DNA of 64,000 nucleotides from an uncultured Sphingomonadaceae bacterium. GTDB lineage: Bacteria > Pseudomonadota > Alphaproteobacteria > Sphingomonadales > Sphingomonadaceae. This document shows, one piece after another, positions 1 through 8,451 of this stretch (positions within the stretch are counted from its first letter, which is position 1; each line of letters begins with the position of its first letter). The notes under the pieces are model-generated. The model saw nothing but the letters and a program-made list of their open reading frames with translations. It was not told the DNA's origin and searched no databases. Location: positions 730,389 to 794,388 of the forward strand of contig CANLSQ010000002.1 of the NCBI GenBank assembly GCA_947493955.1, in the 5' to 3' direction. The position numbers were made by a program, and so were the translations under genes.

Positions 1-1
1 C

Positions 2-469
2 AAGAAGCAATATGATCGGGTTCTGGAACTGGTGCAGGATGCCAAGGATAATGGCTATAAATTCCTCGTCGGCGGGGACCATGATCCCGATGTGCCGGGC
101 TATTATATGCCAATTACGATCCTCGACAATCCGCCGGAAGATGCGAGGATCGTGGCCGAAGAACAATTTGGTCCGGTCATGCCACTGATGAAATTCAGCA
201 CCGAGGAAGAAGCCATCCAACGTGCGAATGATAGCGAATATGGCTTGGCTGGCGCGGTCTGGACCGCTGACCCTGACAAGGGTGTTGAAGTGGCCGAGCA
301 GCTGGAAACCGGCACTGTTTGGGTCAACGAGTTCCTCCACCTGTCGCCATTCGCTCCCTTTGGCGGGCACAAGCAATCCGGCTTTGGTGCGGAATATGGC
401 AAGGAAGGCCTTCTGGAATTCACCTATCCACAGGTGATCACGGTCAAGAAAGATAACGTACCTGCTTAA
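2..469 (+). CDS. Aldehyde dehydrogenase, C-terminal part (5' end outside window)
   Basis: The frame is open from base 2, so only about the last 155 residues are present. They match the end of an NAD(P)-dependent aldehyde dehydrogenase: a segment reading EQFGPVMPL, then EYGLAGAVWT, ETGTVWVNEF and APFGGHKQSGFG are family hallmarks of the cofactor/oligomerisation region. The catalytic Cys and general-base Glu lie upstream, outside the window, so substrate range cannot be judged. A GTG at 32 is internal, not the start. It precedes a thiolase, an SDR and a crotonase on the same strand but is separated from them by a strong terminator, so it may be the last gene of its own transcript. Its neighbours suggest oxidation of an aldehyde to an acid that could enter CoA-dependent degradation; that link is inferred. 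Confidence 0.9.
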   Translation, partial: KKQYDRVLELVQDAKDNGYKFLVGGDHDPDVPGYYMPITILDNPPEDARIVAEEQFGPVMPLMKFSTEEEAIQRANDSEYGLAGAVWTADPDKGVEVAEQLETGTVWVNEFLHLSPFAPFGGHKQSGFGAEYGKEGLLEFTYPQVITVKKDNVPA

Positions 470-493
470 AAACACAGGTTGCGATTGAAAGAG

Positions 494-526
494 GCCGGTT
501 ATCACTATTGTGATGATCGGCTTTTT
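494..526 (+). terminator. Rho-independent terminator after aldehyde dehydrogenase
   Basis: A 12-bp stem (494-505 pairing with 510-521, two G-U pairs) closes a TATT loop and is followed directly by five T. It lies 25 bases after the stop codon and before the thiolase ribosome-binding site, so it should separate the two transcripts. Confidence 0.85.
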
Positions 527-603
527 CATTTGACGCTAGGGCGACGCAGGTTTAATCGTTCAGTTAAATTTTGGATTCTCAAACAGTTTTAAGGAGCAGG
601 AAG

Positions 604-1776
604 ATGGCAGAAGCCTATATTGTAGATGCAGTACGGACCGCAGGCGGTCGCCGTGGCGGCCGGTTGGCGGGCGTACACCCGGTTGATCTCGGCGCAGCGA
701 CTCTGGACGCAATCGCCGACCGCAATGATTTTGATGCAGCGGCTATCGAGGACGTGATCACCGGCTGCGTGATGCAGGGCGGCGAGCAATCCGGCGATGT
801 TGGCCGCAACAGCGTCTTGGCATCGAAGCTGCCTGACAGTATTCCTTCCGTTTCGATTGACCGTCAGTGCGGGTCATCGCAGCAGTCGATCCAGTTCGCT
901 GCACAGGGTATCATGTCCGGAACGCAGGACATGGTGCTGGCGCATGGTATTGAAAGCATGACGCGCGTGCCAATGGGTTCGACCTTTAAGCTGTTCAAGG
1001 ACGCAGGCCTGGGCACCAACAAGAGTGAACGGCTTGAAGAAGCCTATCCCGGCGTTCAGTTCAGCCAGTTCATGGGTGCGGAAATGCTGGTGAAAAAACA
1101 TGGCTTTAACCGAGATGATCTCGACGCCTTTGCGTTGGAGAGCCATCAGAAGGCGATTGCTGCGACGGAATCCGGTGCGTTTGAAAATGAAATCGTCGCC
1201 GTGAAAGTGGAAACACCCGAAGGCGAAGAAATGCACAAGGTCGACGAAGGCATTCGCTTCGACGCCAGCATGGAAAGCATCGGCGGCGTGAAAGTCCTGC
1301 AAGAGGGCGGAGCGATTACCGCGGCCAACGCAAGCCAGATTTGTGACGGTTCCAGCGCTGTTCTGGTCTGTTCGGAGCAAGCCTTGAAAGACCATGGTCT
1401 TACGCCTCGTGCGAAAATTGTGAACCTGACCGTGACCGCCGGCGATCCGGTGATCATGCTGGAAGAGCCGCTATTTGCAACCGACCGGGCATTGCAGCGT
1501 GCAGGTATGAATATCGGCGATATTGATCTCTATGAGGTTAACGAAGCATTCGCGCCCGTGCCGCTCGCATGGCTGAAGCATACCGGTGCAGACCGCAGCA
1601 AGATCAATGTTCATGGCGGTGCGATCGCCTTGGGCCACCCGCTTGGCGCATCTGGCACGAAGCTGATGGCGACCTTGCTCAACGCGATGGAAAACCGCGG
1701 TTCCAAATATGGTCTGCAGACCATGTGCGAAGGCGGCGGTCAGGCCAATGTCACCATCATCGAACGTTTGAATTAA
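604..1776 (+). CDS. Acetyl-CoA acetyltransferase (thiolase family)
   Basis: A 390-residue thiolase that condenses or cleaves acyl-CoA units (3-ketoacyl-CoA + CoA to acetyl-CoA + shortened acyl-CoA). The nucleophilic Cys is C89 in IDRQCGSS, the second active-site pair is H345 in GHPLGASG and C375 in CEGGG. The length is normal for the family. The ATG at 604 is chosen because AAGGAGC lies 591-597 with good spacing; a TTG at 571 has no such site. It is the first gene of a run (thiolase, SDR, crotonase, TetR) that looks like a beta-oxidation-type cluster for an unidentified acyl-CoA. The last motif is CEGGG rather than the commoner CGGGG, which does not affect the catalytic Cys. Whether it acts in degradation or synthesis cannot be read from sequence. 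Confidence 0.93.
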   Translation: MAEAYIVDAVRTAGGRRGGRLAGVHPVDLGAATLDAIADRNDFDAAAIEDVITGCVMQGGEQSGDVGRNSVLASKLPDSIPSVSIDRQCGSSQQSIQFAAQGIMSGTQDMVLAHGIESMTRVPMGSTFKLFKDAGLGTNKSERLEEAYPGVQFSQFMGAEMLVKKHGFNRDDLDAFALESHQKAIAATESGAFENEIVAVKVETPEGEEMHKVDEGIRFDASMESIGGVKVLQEGGAITAANASQICDGSSAVLVCSEQALKDHGLTPRAKIVNLTVTAGDPVIMLEEPLFATDRALQRAGMNIGDIDLYEVNEAFAPVPLAWLKHTGADRSKINVHGGAIALGHPLGASGTKLMATLLNAMENRGSKYGLQTMCEGGGQANVTIIERLN

Positions 1777-1798
1777 GTTTAAAACAGAAAGAAAACTC

Positions 1799-2584
1799 AT
1801 GGAACTCAACAACACAATGTCGGCCGTCGTAACGGGCGGTGCCTCTGGTCTCGGTGCAGCGACTGCGCGGCGCTTGGCTGAAAAAGGTGTGAAGGTCGCC
1901 TTGTTCGACCTGAACGAAGAAAAAGGCGAGGCGCTGGCCGCTGAACTGGGCGGTGTTTTCTGCAAGGTCAATGTGACCGAAGAAGAGAGCGTCGATGCCG
2001 GCTTTGAAAAAGCGCGTGCGGCCATTGGTCAGGAGCGCATCTTGGTCAACTGTGCCGGTATCGGCAACGCGATCAAGACCGCAAAACGCAGCCGTGAAGA
2101 TGGCTCGATCAGCCATTTCCCCTTGGATGCGTTTAACTTTGTGATTCAGGTCAATCTGGTCGGCACATTCCGCTGCATCGCGAAATCTGCAGCTGGCATG
2201 CTGACGCTTGATCCGCTTGACGACAATGGCGAACGCGGCGCGATGGTTAACACCGCTTCGGTTGCCGCTGAAGATGGCCAAATGGGCCAGGCCGCCTATT
2301 CCGCTTCCAAAGGCGGCGTGGTTGGCATGACCCTGCCCATCGCGCGCGATCTGATGGCCGAAGGCATTCGAGTCAATACGATCTTGCCAGGCATTTTCGA
2401 CACGCCGCTGCTCGCTGGCGCGCCTGATAAAGTGCGCGATGCATTGTCTGCATCCGTACCTTTCCCGAAACGCCTCGGTCAGCCTGATGAATATGCAAAG
2501 CTCGCCATGTGCATGATCGAAACCGGCTATTTCAACGGTGAAGATGTGCGGCTTGATGGCGCGATCCGTATGGCACCACGGTAA
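1799..2584 (+). CDS. SDR family oxidoreductase, 3-hydroxyacyl-CoA dehydrogenase-like
   Basis: A 261-residue short-chain dehydrogenase. The Rossmann glycine motif TGGASGLG is near residues 12-19, followed by a basic segment and LFDLNEEK, where the acidic residue suggests NAD preference. The catalytic Ser is in NTASVAAEDG and the YxxxK pair in AAYSASKGG, about Y168 and K172. Overall shape and the region NTILPGIFDTPLL resemble 17-beta-HSD type 10/3-hydroxyacyl-CoA dehydrogenases. It starts 22 bases after the thiolase stop and probably supplies that thiolase with a 3-ketoacyl-CoA by oxidising the hydroxyl intermediate. The substrate is not identifiable from sequence. Confidence 0.9.
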   Translation: MELNNTMSAVVTGGASGLGAATARRLAEKGVKVALFDLNEEKGEALAAELGGVFCKVNVTEEESVDAGFEKARAAIGQERILVNCAGIGNAIKTAKRSREDGSISHFPLDAFNFVIQVNLVGTFRCIAKSAAGMLTLDPLDDNGERGAMVNTASVAAEDGQMGQAAYSASKGGVVGMTLPIARDLMAEGIRVNTILPGIFDTPLLAGAPDKVRDALSASVPFPKRLGQPDEYAKLAMCMIETGYFNGEDVRLDGAIRMAPR

Positions 2585-2589
2585 TCTCA

Positions 2590-2619
2590 AAACCCCTCCC
2601 GCTCTGGCGGGAGGGGTTT
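2590..2619 (+). terminator. Strong GC-rich hairpin between SDR and crotonase genes
   Basis: A perfect 13-bp stem (2590-2602 with 2607-2619) and a TCTG loop sit just after the SDR stop. The 3' flank is GATATAAC rather than a T-tract, so it may act as a weak terminator or as an mRNA 3'-end stabiliser that lowers expression of the downstream crotonase relative to the thiolase and SDR. Confidence 0.65.
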
Positions 2620-2639
2620 GATATAACAGGATCATCCCC

Positions 2640-3509
2640 ATGACCTATACCCAGATCCAATATGACGTCGCCGACAATATCGCGACGATTACGATCAACC
2701 GCCCGGAAAAAATGAACGCCTTCACCAATACGATGTTGAAGGAAATGTGCGACGCTTTCGACCAGATTGATGCTGATGATGATGTGCGCGCCGTGGTCGT
2801 GACGGGCTCCGGGGACCGCGCCTTTTGCGCCGGTGCTGACTTGACGCCGGAAGGCGGCGGCAAGCCATTTGCCAGCAGTGATCCGGTGGAGGATTATTCC
2901 GATCCGCGGGTCCGCGATGGCGGCGGCAAGCTGACTTTGCGTATCTATCAATGCCTGAAACCCGTGATTGCTGCGGTTAATGGCGCAGCGGTCGGGGTTG
3001 GCGCTACCTTACAATTGCCGATGGATTTTCGTCTGGCCAGCGAGACGGCTCGCTTTGGATTTGTCTTTGCCCGGCGCGGCATTGCGCCCGATGGTGCGGC
3101 AAGCTGGTTCCTGCCGCATATTGTCGGGCGGCCGCAGGCGATCGAATGGTGCATGACCGGGCGCGTATTCAATGCCCAGGAAGCGCTCGACGGCGGACTG
3201 ATCCGCTCGATCCATAAGCCCGATGAATTGCTACCGGCGGCCTATGCCTTGGCACGGGAAATTGTCGACAATACGGCCCCGGTTTCGATTGCCCTCACCC
3301 GGCAGATGCTGTGGCAAATACCTTGCGCGGATCATCCGATGGAAGCGCACAAGATTGACAGCCGGATCATCTATAATCGCGCAAAATCCGGTGACGCGGC
3401 AGAGGGCATTGCCAGTTTCCTCGAAAAGCGCGATCCGGTCTATCCAGACAAAGTGTCGACAGATATGCCAGACACCTTCCCTTGGTGGGAAGAACCTGTT
3501 TATAAGTAG
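2640..3509 (+). CDS. Enoyl-CoA hydratase/isomerase (crotonase) family protein
   Basis: A 289-residue crotonase-fold protein with the oxyanion-hole segments GDRAFCAGADL and VNGAAVGVGATL, and the conserved TGRVFNAQEALDGGL helix. Aligning by eye to classical hydratases, the two catalytic Glu positions (E144 and E164 in rat mitochondrial hydratase) fall on Thr in GVGATL and Phe in FGFVFARRG. An Asp nearby in GIAPDGAAS is the only acidic candidate. It therefore belongs to the superfamily, but simple hydration is not assured; isomerase, hydrolase or another crotonase reaction is possible. It follows the SDR by 55 bases containing a hairpin and precedes a TetR gene. Context suggests a step in degradation of a non-standard acyl-CoA. 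Confidence 0.88.
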   Translation: MTYTQIQYDVADNIATITINRPEKMNAFTNTMLKEMCDAFDQIDADDDVRAVVVTGSGDRAFCAGADLTPEGGGKPFASSDPVEDYSDPRVRDGGGKLTLRIYQCLKPVIAAVNGAAVGVGATLQLPMDFRLASETARFGFVFARRGIAPDGAASWFLPHIVGRPQAIEWCMTGRVFNAQEALDGGLIRSIHKPDELLPAAYALAREIVDNTAPVSIALTRQMLWQIPCADHPMEAHKIDSRIIYNRAKSGDAAEGIASFLEKRDPVYPDKVSTDMPDTFPWWEEPVYK

Positions 3510-3561
3510 TCACTTAAGTAACGGCCTGTGAGTAGGGGCCTGCCGAGTGAGGGGAATGAAG

Positions 3562-4203
3562 ATGAGCGGCGACAAACAGGCCGACAAAAACGGGGATATT
3601 GACGGAGCCAGCGCACGCGGCAAGCTGATTGAAACAGCCAGCCAGATCATGCGCGAGGGCGATACCATCGATATTTCCTTCAGCGAGCTATCGGTGCGTT
3701 CCGGCCTGAACAGCGCGCTGGTCAAGTATTATTTCGGCAACAAGGATGGCTTGCTTGAAGCGATTCTCGAACGTGACATGACCAAGATTGTCGAGGATGT
3801 CGGGCTGTTGATCGCAAAAGATATGCCGCCGGAGGACAAGCTGCGCCACCATATCGGCGCGGTGATCGATACCTATTATCAATATCCCTATATCCACCGT
3901 CTGACCATGCGCCTGATCCGCGATCTACCGCCCGAAGGCGCGCGGGATATTGCCGAAAAATATCTCAAACCCCTGTCCGAGGCCTATAGCATTTTTGTCG
4001 GTGACGGCATCAAGACCGGCGTTTTCCGCGATCTTGACCCGCAGCTGTTTTACTCCGCGGTGACGGGCGCAGCGGACCGGTTTTTTACCGGCAAGCTGGT
4101 ATGGAAATATTGTTATGGCCGCGACGATTTCCATGAGAAGATGCGCGATGCGTATCGCGAGCAGACAGTCGACCTGATAATGGCCGGGATTTTGGCGCGA
4201 TAG
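3562..4203 (+). CDS. TetR/AcrR family transcriptional regulator
   Basis: A 213-residue one-component regulator. The N-terminal helix-turn-helix is clear (ISFSELSVRSGLNSALVKYYFGNKDGL, about residues 35-60), with the YYF-x-NKDGLL signature of the family; the C-terminal ligand domain is all-helical. ATG 3562 is preferred over ATG 3556 because GAGGGG at 3549-3554 is seven bases away from it. It follows the crotonase on the same strand and probably controls this acyl-CoA cluster, with a CoA thioester or related compound as ligand (inference). No obvious palindrome is visible in the short space before it. Confidence 0.88.
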   Translation: MSGDKQADKNGDIDGASARGKLIETASQIMREGDTIDISFSELSVRSGLNSALVKYYFGNKDGLLEAILERDMTKIVEDVGLLIAKDMPPEDKLRHHIGAVIDTYYQYPYIHRLTMRLIRDLPPEGARDIAEKYLKPLSEAYSIFVGDGIKTGVFRDLDPQLFYSAVTGAADRFFTGKLVWKYCYGRDDFHEKMRDAYREQTVDLIMAGILAR

Positions 4204-4314
4204 CGGCTATGGCCGCGGTTTCATGGTCGCGGCATTGCTGAAATATGATTTGGGTAGTCGACTATTGCTGAAAAGCTGCTTGCCTTATTGATCAAATTGG
4301 CGAAAACTCGGTGT

Positions 4315-5490
4315 ATGTCAGGGGAATTTGAAGCAGCCGGAACAGCCATTGAAGGCGCCTTGATTGCGAAAGCGGTTGAGAGCGAGAGCGGCGATGCGGC
4401 TGGAGGTAATTCCGGCAAGTGCCTGAATTGCGACGCGCCGGTTACTGGCAATTATTGCAACAATTGCGGACAGCCGCTGCATATTCACCGTTCGATCGGT
4501 GCGTTTTGGCATGATATCTTGCATGGGGTTCTACATTTCGAAGGGAAGTTCTGGCGAACCCTGCCGCTCTTGGCCTGGAAACCGGGAGACCTGACCCGGC
4601 GTTATATTCACGGTCAGCGCGCTCGGTTTATCTCTCCCATGGCGTTGTTTTTGTTTTCCGTGTTCATGATGTTCGCGGTCTTTTCCTTCCTTGGCGGTCC
4701 TTTTTCGGGAGGTAGTGCGGTCGAGACCGACGAAGACGTCAACATGGGCGTTGTGATGCAAACTGCCGATATCGAAAGACAGATTGCAGAGAAGGAAGCC
4801 AAACTGGAGGCGGGCGACACCGTAGATCAGGCGAAATTGCGTCAGGAAATCCTAGATCTGAAGAAAGGCCGAAATCTCTTGGCGACGATGACCGGGGAAA
4901 AAACACCCTATCCTGAGGTCAAGTTGGGCGACGGTGATGTTAAACTGGGCAATTTCACCGATGAAGATATCGACCAATTGCAAACCGGGTTGGAAGATAT
5001 TCAAGAGGGTAACGTGCTGAACGACGATAGCAGCGTGACCACGGGATCAAAGGAACTCGACAAGACGATCATGGACGGGTTCAGGAAAGTGAACGAAAAT
5101 CCGGACCTGTTGCTCTACAAACTTAAAGCCAATGGCTATAAATTTGCATGGTTGTTGATCCCGATCTCGTTGCCATTCGTTTGGCTGACTCTCATCGGTC
5201 GTCGTGGTTATCATTTCTATGATCACGCCGTTTTTACGACCTATTCGATTAGCTTCATGTCGTTGCTGTTTATTACTTGTGCAGCGCTGGCGGCACTCGG
5301 TGTGTCGCAAGAAATATGGGTTATTTTGCTTGTCTTCTATCCCCCATTTCACATGTACCGACAGTTGCGGCATGCCTATAAGCTTTCACGGATTGAGACG
5401 CTGCTTAGACTTTCTGCCTTGCTTGTCTTCACTGTCATCAGCATGACATTGTTTTTTGCCATTCTGTTTGCAGTTGGGATTCTGGGATAA
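4315..5490 (+). CDS. DUF3667 membrane protein with N-terminal zinc ribbon
   Basis: A 391-residue protein. Cys pairs C36-x2-C39 and C48-x2-C51 (CLNCDAP, YCNNCGQP) form a zinc ribbon, followed by the DUF3667 hallmark stretch around residues 60-105 (FEGKFWRTLPLL, GDLTRRYIHGQRARFISP). A first membrane helix (MALFLFSVFMMFAVFSFL) is followed by a long charged, coiled-coil-prone section (about 140-250) and then three or four further helices. The start is ATG 4315; a TTG at 4288 also exists in frame. The function of DUF3667 is unknown; the topology suggests an inner-membrane protein with a cytosolic zinc ribbon. It ends three bases before the PhoD-type phosphatase gene, so the two are probably co-transcribed. 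Confidence 0.85.
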   Translation: MSGEFEAAGTAIEGALIAKAVESESGDAAGGNSGKCLNCDAPVTGNYCNNCGQPLHIHRSIGAFWHDILHGVLHFEGKFWRTLPLLAWKPGDLTRRYIHGQRARFISPMALFLFSVFMMFAVFSFLGGPFSGGSAVETDEDVNMGVVMQTADIERQIAEKEAKLEAGDTVDQAKLRQEILDLKKGRNLLATMTGEKTPYPEVKLGDGDVKLGNFTDEDIDQLQTGLEDIQEGNVLNDDSSVTTGSKELDKTIMDGFRKVNENPDLLLYKLKANGYKFAWLLIPISLPFVWLTLIGRRGYHFYDHAVFTTYSISFMSLLFITCAALAALGVSQEIWVILLVFYPPFHMYRQLRHAYKLSRIETLLRLSALLVFTVISMTLFFAILFAVGILG

Positions 5491-5493
5491 ATT

Positions 5494-7131
5494 ATGACCA
5501 TAAAAATTGATCGTCGCCAGTTAATGGCTCTGGGCACATTTGGCCTCGGTGCAATGTCTGCACCTGCATATGCTGCTATGGCCAAGGCGCGCGGATTTAC
5601 TCATGGTGTGGCAAGTGGCGAGCCGTCGCAAAATTCGGTATTGCTGTGGACCCGTTTTGTCGGCGGAGGGGACAGCAAGCTAACCGTTGAAATGGCGCAA
5701 AATGTCGATTTCTCCGGTGCGAAAATGGTTGGCGAAGTGACTGCGTCTGCGAGCCGGGATCATATTGCAAAATTTGTCGTTTCGGATCTGGTGTCGGGCC
5801 AATGGTATTTCTATCGCTTTGTTGCGCCTGATGGGACCAAGTCGATGGCCGGTCGCACCCGGACGTTGCCACAGGGACCGACCCAGAAATTCAACCTAGG
5901 CGTATTCGGCTGCTCCAATCTGCCATTCGGCTATTTTAACGCTTATGCCCATGCCGCTCAGCGCAGCGATCTCGATATGGTGATGCATAGCGGTGATTAT
6001 CTTTATGAGTATCCGGTCGGCACTTACCCCTCCGAAAAGCAAATGCTAGAAGGTCGGGCGATTGATCCGGGGCATGAGATTGTTCAGTTGGCGGATTACC
6101 GGCTGCGCTATGCCGCCTATCGCAGCGACCCCGATTTGCAGCGTATCCATCAGCTTTATCCGATGGTCGCCATGTGGGACGATCATGAATTCACCAATGA
6201 TGCCCATATGAGCGGCGCGCAAAACCACCAGCCCAAGACGGAAGGCGACTGGGAAGTGCGCAAGCGTATCGCTGAACAGGTTTATCGGGAATGGATGCCG
6301 GTGCGTGACCGTGATGAGGGCGGACCTCTCTGGAGCGAGTACCAGATTGGCGATCTTGCGACCTTGTTCATGACAGAAAGCCGGATTGGCGGGCGCAGTG
6401 AACCGGCAGATTTGGCAGCTGCTTTGCAGGGGCAGGAGAATATCCAGACGGCTCTCGAGACATTTCGCGACACCACCTGGCAAGATTCCGAACGGCAGAT
6501 GCTGGGCGCCGTGCAAGAGGCGTGGCTCGCCGAAGCAATGCGCAAATCGCGGACATCCGGCACCAAGTGGCAGGTTTGGGGTCAACAATGCGTGATGGGC
6601 GAATTGCGCCTGCCGCAGGAGGCGGTGAACTGGCTTGCCGATGATGCGCCGGCTTTCGCGAAAGCACGGGTGGCGGTTGGCGCACTTGCATCCAAAGTTG
6701 GCCTGCCGATTAATCTCGACAGTTGGGATGGTTATCCCAAAGCGCGGGAACGCGCGTTGATGGGTGCGCAGGAGGCTGATGCTGATCTGATCGTATTGTC
6801 GGGTGACAGTCACAATGGCTGGGCATTTAATCTGGAAACCAGCGGCGGTGCAGCCGGTGTTGAATTTGGCGGCCATAGCGTGACCTCACCCGGACTGGAA
6901 TCCTATCTTTCCGGGGCAGACCCAGTGACAGCAGCACGTGCGGTTCGCGAAACTAATGATCAACTGCAATGGTGTGATACATCCAATCGCGGATATATGA
7001 CCGTTTCGCTGACGCCGGAAAAAGCGACTTCTACCTGGCATTTCCTTGATACCATCCGGGCCAAATCTACCACGATGAAGGGCAGCGAAAGCCGCTCCGT
7101 TATACGGGGGCAGCGGAGTTTGGGGATCTAG
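5494..7131 (+). CDS. PhoD-type alkaline phosphatase/phosphodiesterase, Tat-exported
   Basis: A 545-residue metallophosphoesterase. The N-terminus DRRQLMALGTFGLG followed by APAYA is a twin-arginine signal, implying export in folded form with its metals. PhoD-family motifs appear in order: HGVASGEPSQNSVLLWTRF, the GCSN segment, HSGDYLYEY, MWDDHEFTND and LSGDSHNGWAF. Members hydrolyse phosphomonoesters and phosphodiesters, usually with Fe/Ca. It starts three bases after the DUF3667 gene. No recognisable Pho box was seen upstream, and expression may depend on the DUF3667 promoter. Related enzymes include phospholipases D of Streptomyces, so the in vivo substrate is open. Confidence 0.92.
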   Translation: MTIKIDRRQLMALGTFGLGAMSAPAYAAMAKARGFTHGVASGEPSQNSVLLWTRFVGGGDSKLTVEMAQNVDFSGAKMVGEVTASASRDHIAKFVVSDLVSGQWYFYRFVAPDGTKSMAGRTRTLPQGPTQKFNLGVFGCSNLPFGYFNAYAHAAQRSDLDMVMHSGDYLYEYPVGTYPSEKQMLEGRAIDPGHEIVQLADYRLRYAAYRSDPDLQRIHQLYPMVAMWDDHEFTNDAHMSGAQNHQPKTEGDWEVRKRIAEQVYREWMPVRDRDEGGPLWSEYQIGDLATLFMTESRIGGRSEPADLAAALQGQENIQTALETFRDTTWQDSERQMLGAVQEAWLAEAMRKSRTSGTKWQVWGQQCVMGELRLPQEAVNWLADDAPAFAKARVAVGALASKVGLPINLDSWDGYPKARERALMGAQEADADLIVLSGDSHNGWAFNLETSGGAAGVEFGGHSVTSPGLESYLSGADPVTAARAVRETNDQLQWCDTSNRGYMTVSLTPEKATSTWHFLDTIRAKSTTMKGSESRSVIRGQRSLGI

Positions 7132-7231
7132 GTGCGGCTCAACAACAATTTGTCCTGACCCCCTCGACATTCCTATCAAAGTTGCGCAAAGCAGCGGCTG
7201 CGTAAAATGAAACACCGGAATTAGAGAAACC

Positions 7232-8410
7232 ATGTCTGAAGAATTCTACCGCATCAAACGTCTGCCGCCTTATGTGTTTGCCGAAGTGAACGCGATGAAG
7301 GCGGAAGCGCGCGCCCGCGGTGAGGATATTATCGACCTCGGCATGGGCAATCCTGATGGTGCGCCAGCGCAACATGTAATCGACAAGCTGTGCGATACGG
7401 CCAACGATCCGACCGCGCACCGCTATAGCGCATCGAAAGGCATCAAGGGTCTGCGCCTGGCGCAGTCCAACTACTACAAGCGCCGCTTTGATGTGGACCT
7501 GGATCCGGAGAGCGAAGTGATCGTGACCCTGGGTTCCAAGGAGGGCCTTGCCAATCTGGCGCAGGCGATCACGGCTCCTGGTGATGTGGTGCTCGCGCCC
7601 AACCCCTCTTATCCGATCCACACTTTCGGTTTCATCATTGCTGGGGCAGCGATTCGCTCTATTCCTGCAGCACCCGGTCCGGATTTCTTCACTCGGCTCG
7701 AATATGCGATGAGCTACAGCGTACCTAAGCCTTCGGTGCTGGTTATGGGCTATCCGTCCAACCCGACCGCCTATGTCGCCGATCTCGACTTCTATCAGAA
7801 GGTTGTCGATTTTGCGCGTGAGCATAAGCTGTGGGTGATCAGTGATCTTGCCTATGCCGAGATTTATTATGGCGATGTGCCAACACCATCCATGTTGCAG
7901 ATTGATGGCGCGAAGGATTGTGTGGTTGAATTTACCAGCATGTCCAAAACCTATTCGATGCCTGGTTGGCGCATGGGTTTTGCGGTTGGCAATCAAAAGC
8001 TGATCGGTGCGCTGACAAGGGTCAAATCCTATCTCGACTATGGTGCCTTTACACCGATACAGGTTGCGGCCACCGCAGCGCTCAACGGCCCGCAAGACAT
8101 TATTGATGAAAACCGTGCGTTATATAAAAAGCGCCGCGACGTGATGGTCGAAAGCTTTGGCCGCGCCGGCTGGGACATTCCGCCACCAGAAGCCAGCATG
8201 TTCGCCTGGGCGCCGGTCCCGGAGCAGTTTCGCGAACTCGGCTCGATGGAATTTGCCAAACGGCTGCTCGCCGAAGCGGGTGTTGCCGTGGCTCCGGGTA
8301 CGGGCTTTGGCGACGAGGGCGAGGGCTATGTTCGTCTGGCGCTAGTCGAAAACGAACAGCGCATCCGGCAAGCGGCGCGGAATATGAAGAAGTTTCTCAG
8401 CCAGGGGTGA
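7232..8410 (+). CDS. alaC: Alanine transaminase-type class I/II aminotransferase (AlaC)
   Basis: A 392-residue PLP-dependent fold-type I aminotransferase. The opening FYRIKRLPPYVF, the motif MGNPDGAP, GSKEGLANL, GYPSNPTAYV and the PLP lysine in TSMSKTYSMPGWRMGF (K239) follow E. coli AlaC closely along the whole length. AlaC makes alanine from pyruvate and glutamate; closely similar proteins are often labelled LL-diaminopimelate aminotransferase or used in threonine/homoserine pathways, so annotation by name alone can mislead. ATG 7232 gives the family N-terminus. It stands alone between a phosphatase gene and a convergent acyltransferase gene. Confidence 0.88.
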   Translation: MSEEFYRIKRLPPYVFAEVNAMKAEARARGEDIIDLGMGNPDGAPAQHVIDKLCDTANDPTAHRYSASKGIKGLRLAQSNYYKRRFDVDLDPESEVIVTLGSKEGLANLAQAITAPGDVVLAPNPSYPIHTFGFIIAGAAIRSIPAAPGPDFFTRLEYAMSYSVPKPSVLVMGYPSNPTAYVADLDFYQKVVDFAREHKLWVISDLAYAEIYYGDVPTPSMLQIDGAKDCVVEFTSMSKTYSMPGWRMGFAVGNQKLIGALTRVKSYLDYGAFTPIQVAATAALNGPQDIIDENRALYKKRRDVMVESFGRAGWDIPPPEASMFAWAPVPEQFRELGSMEFAKRLLAEAGVAVAPGTGFGDEGEGYVRLALVENEQRIRQAARNMKKFLSQG

Positions 8411-8451
8411 TTTGCTTCAGGTTAGAAGCGGGCGCGCTCACGATATGACGG

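Noticed and set aside
6046..6876. A 276-codon minus-strand frame inside the phosphatase gene
   Set aside because: Shadow of the PhoD-type gene; its Cys/His-rich sequence matches no domain and lacks a start region.
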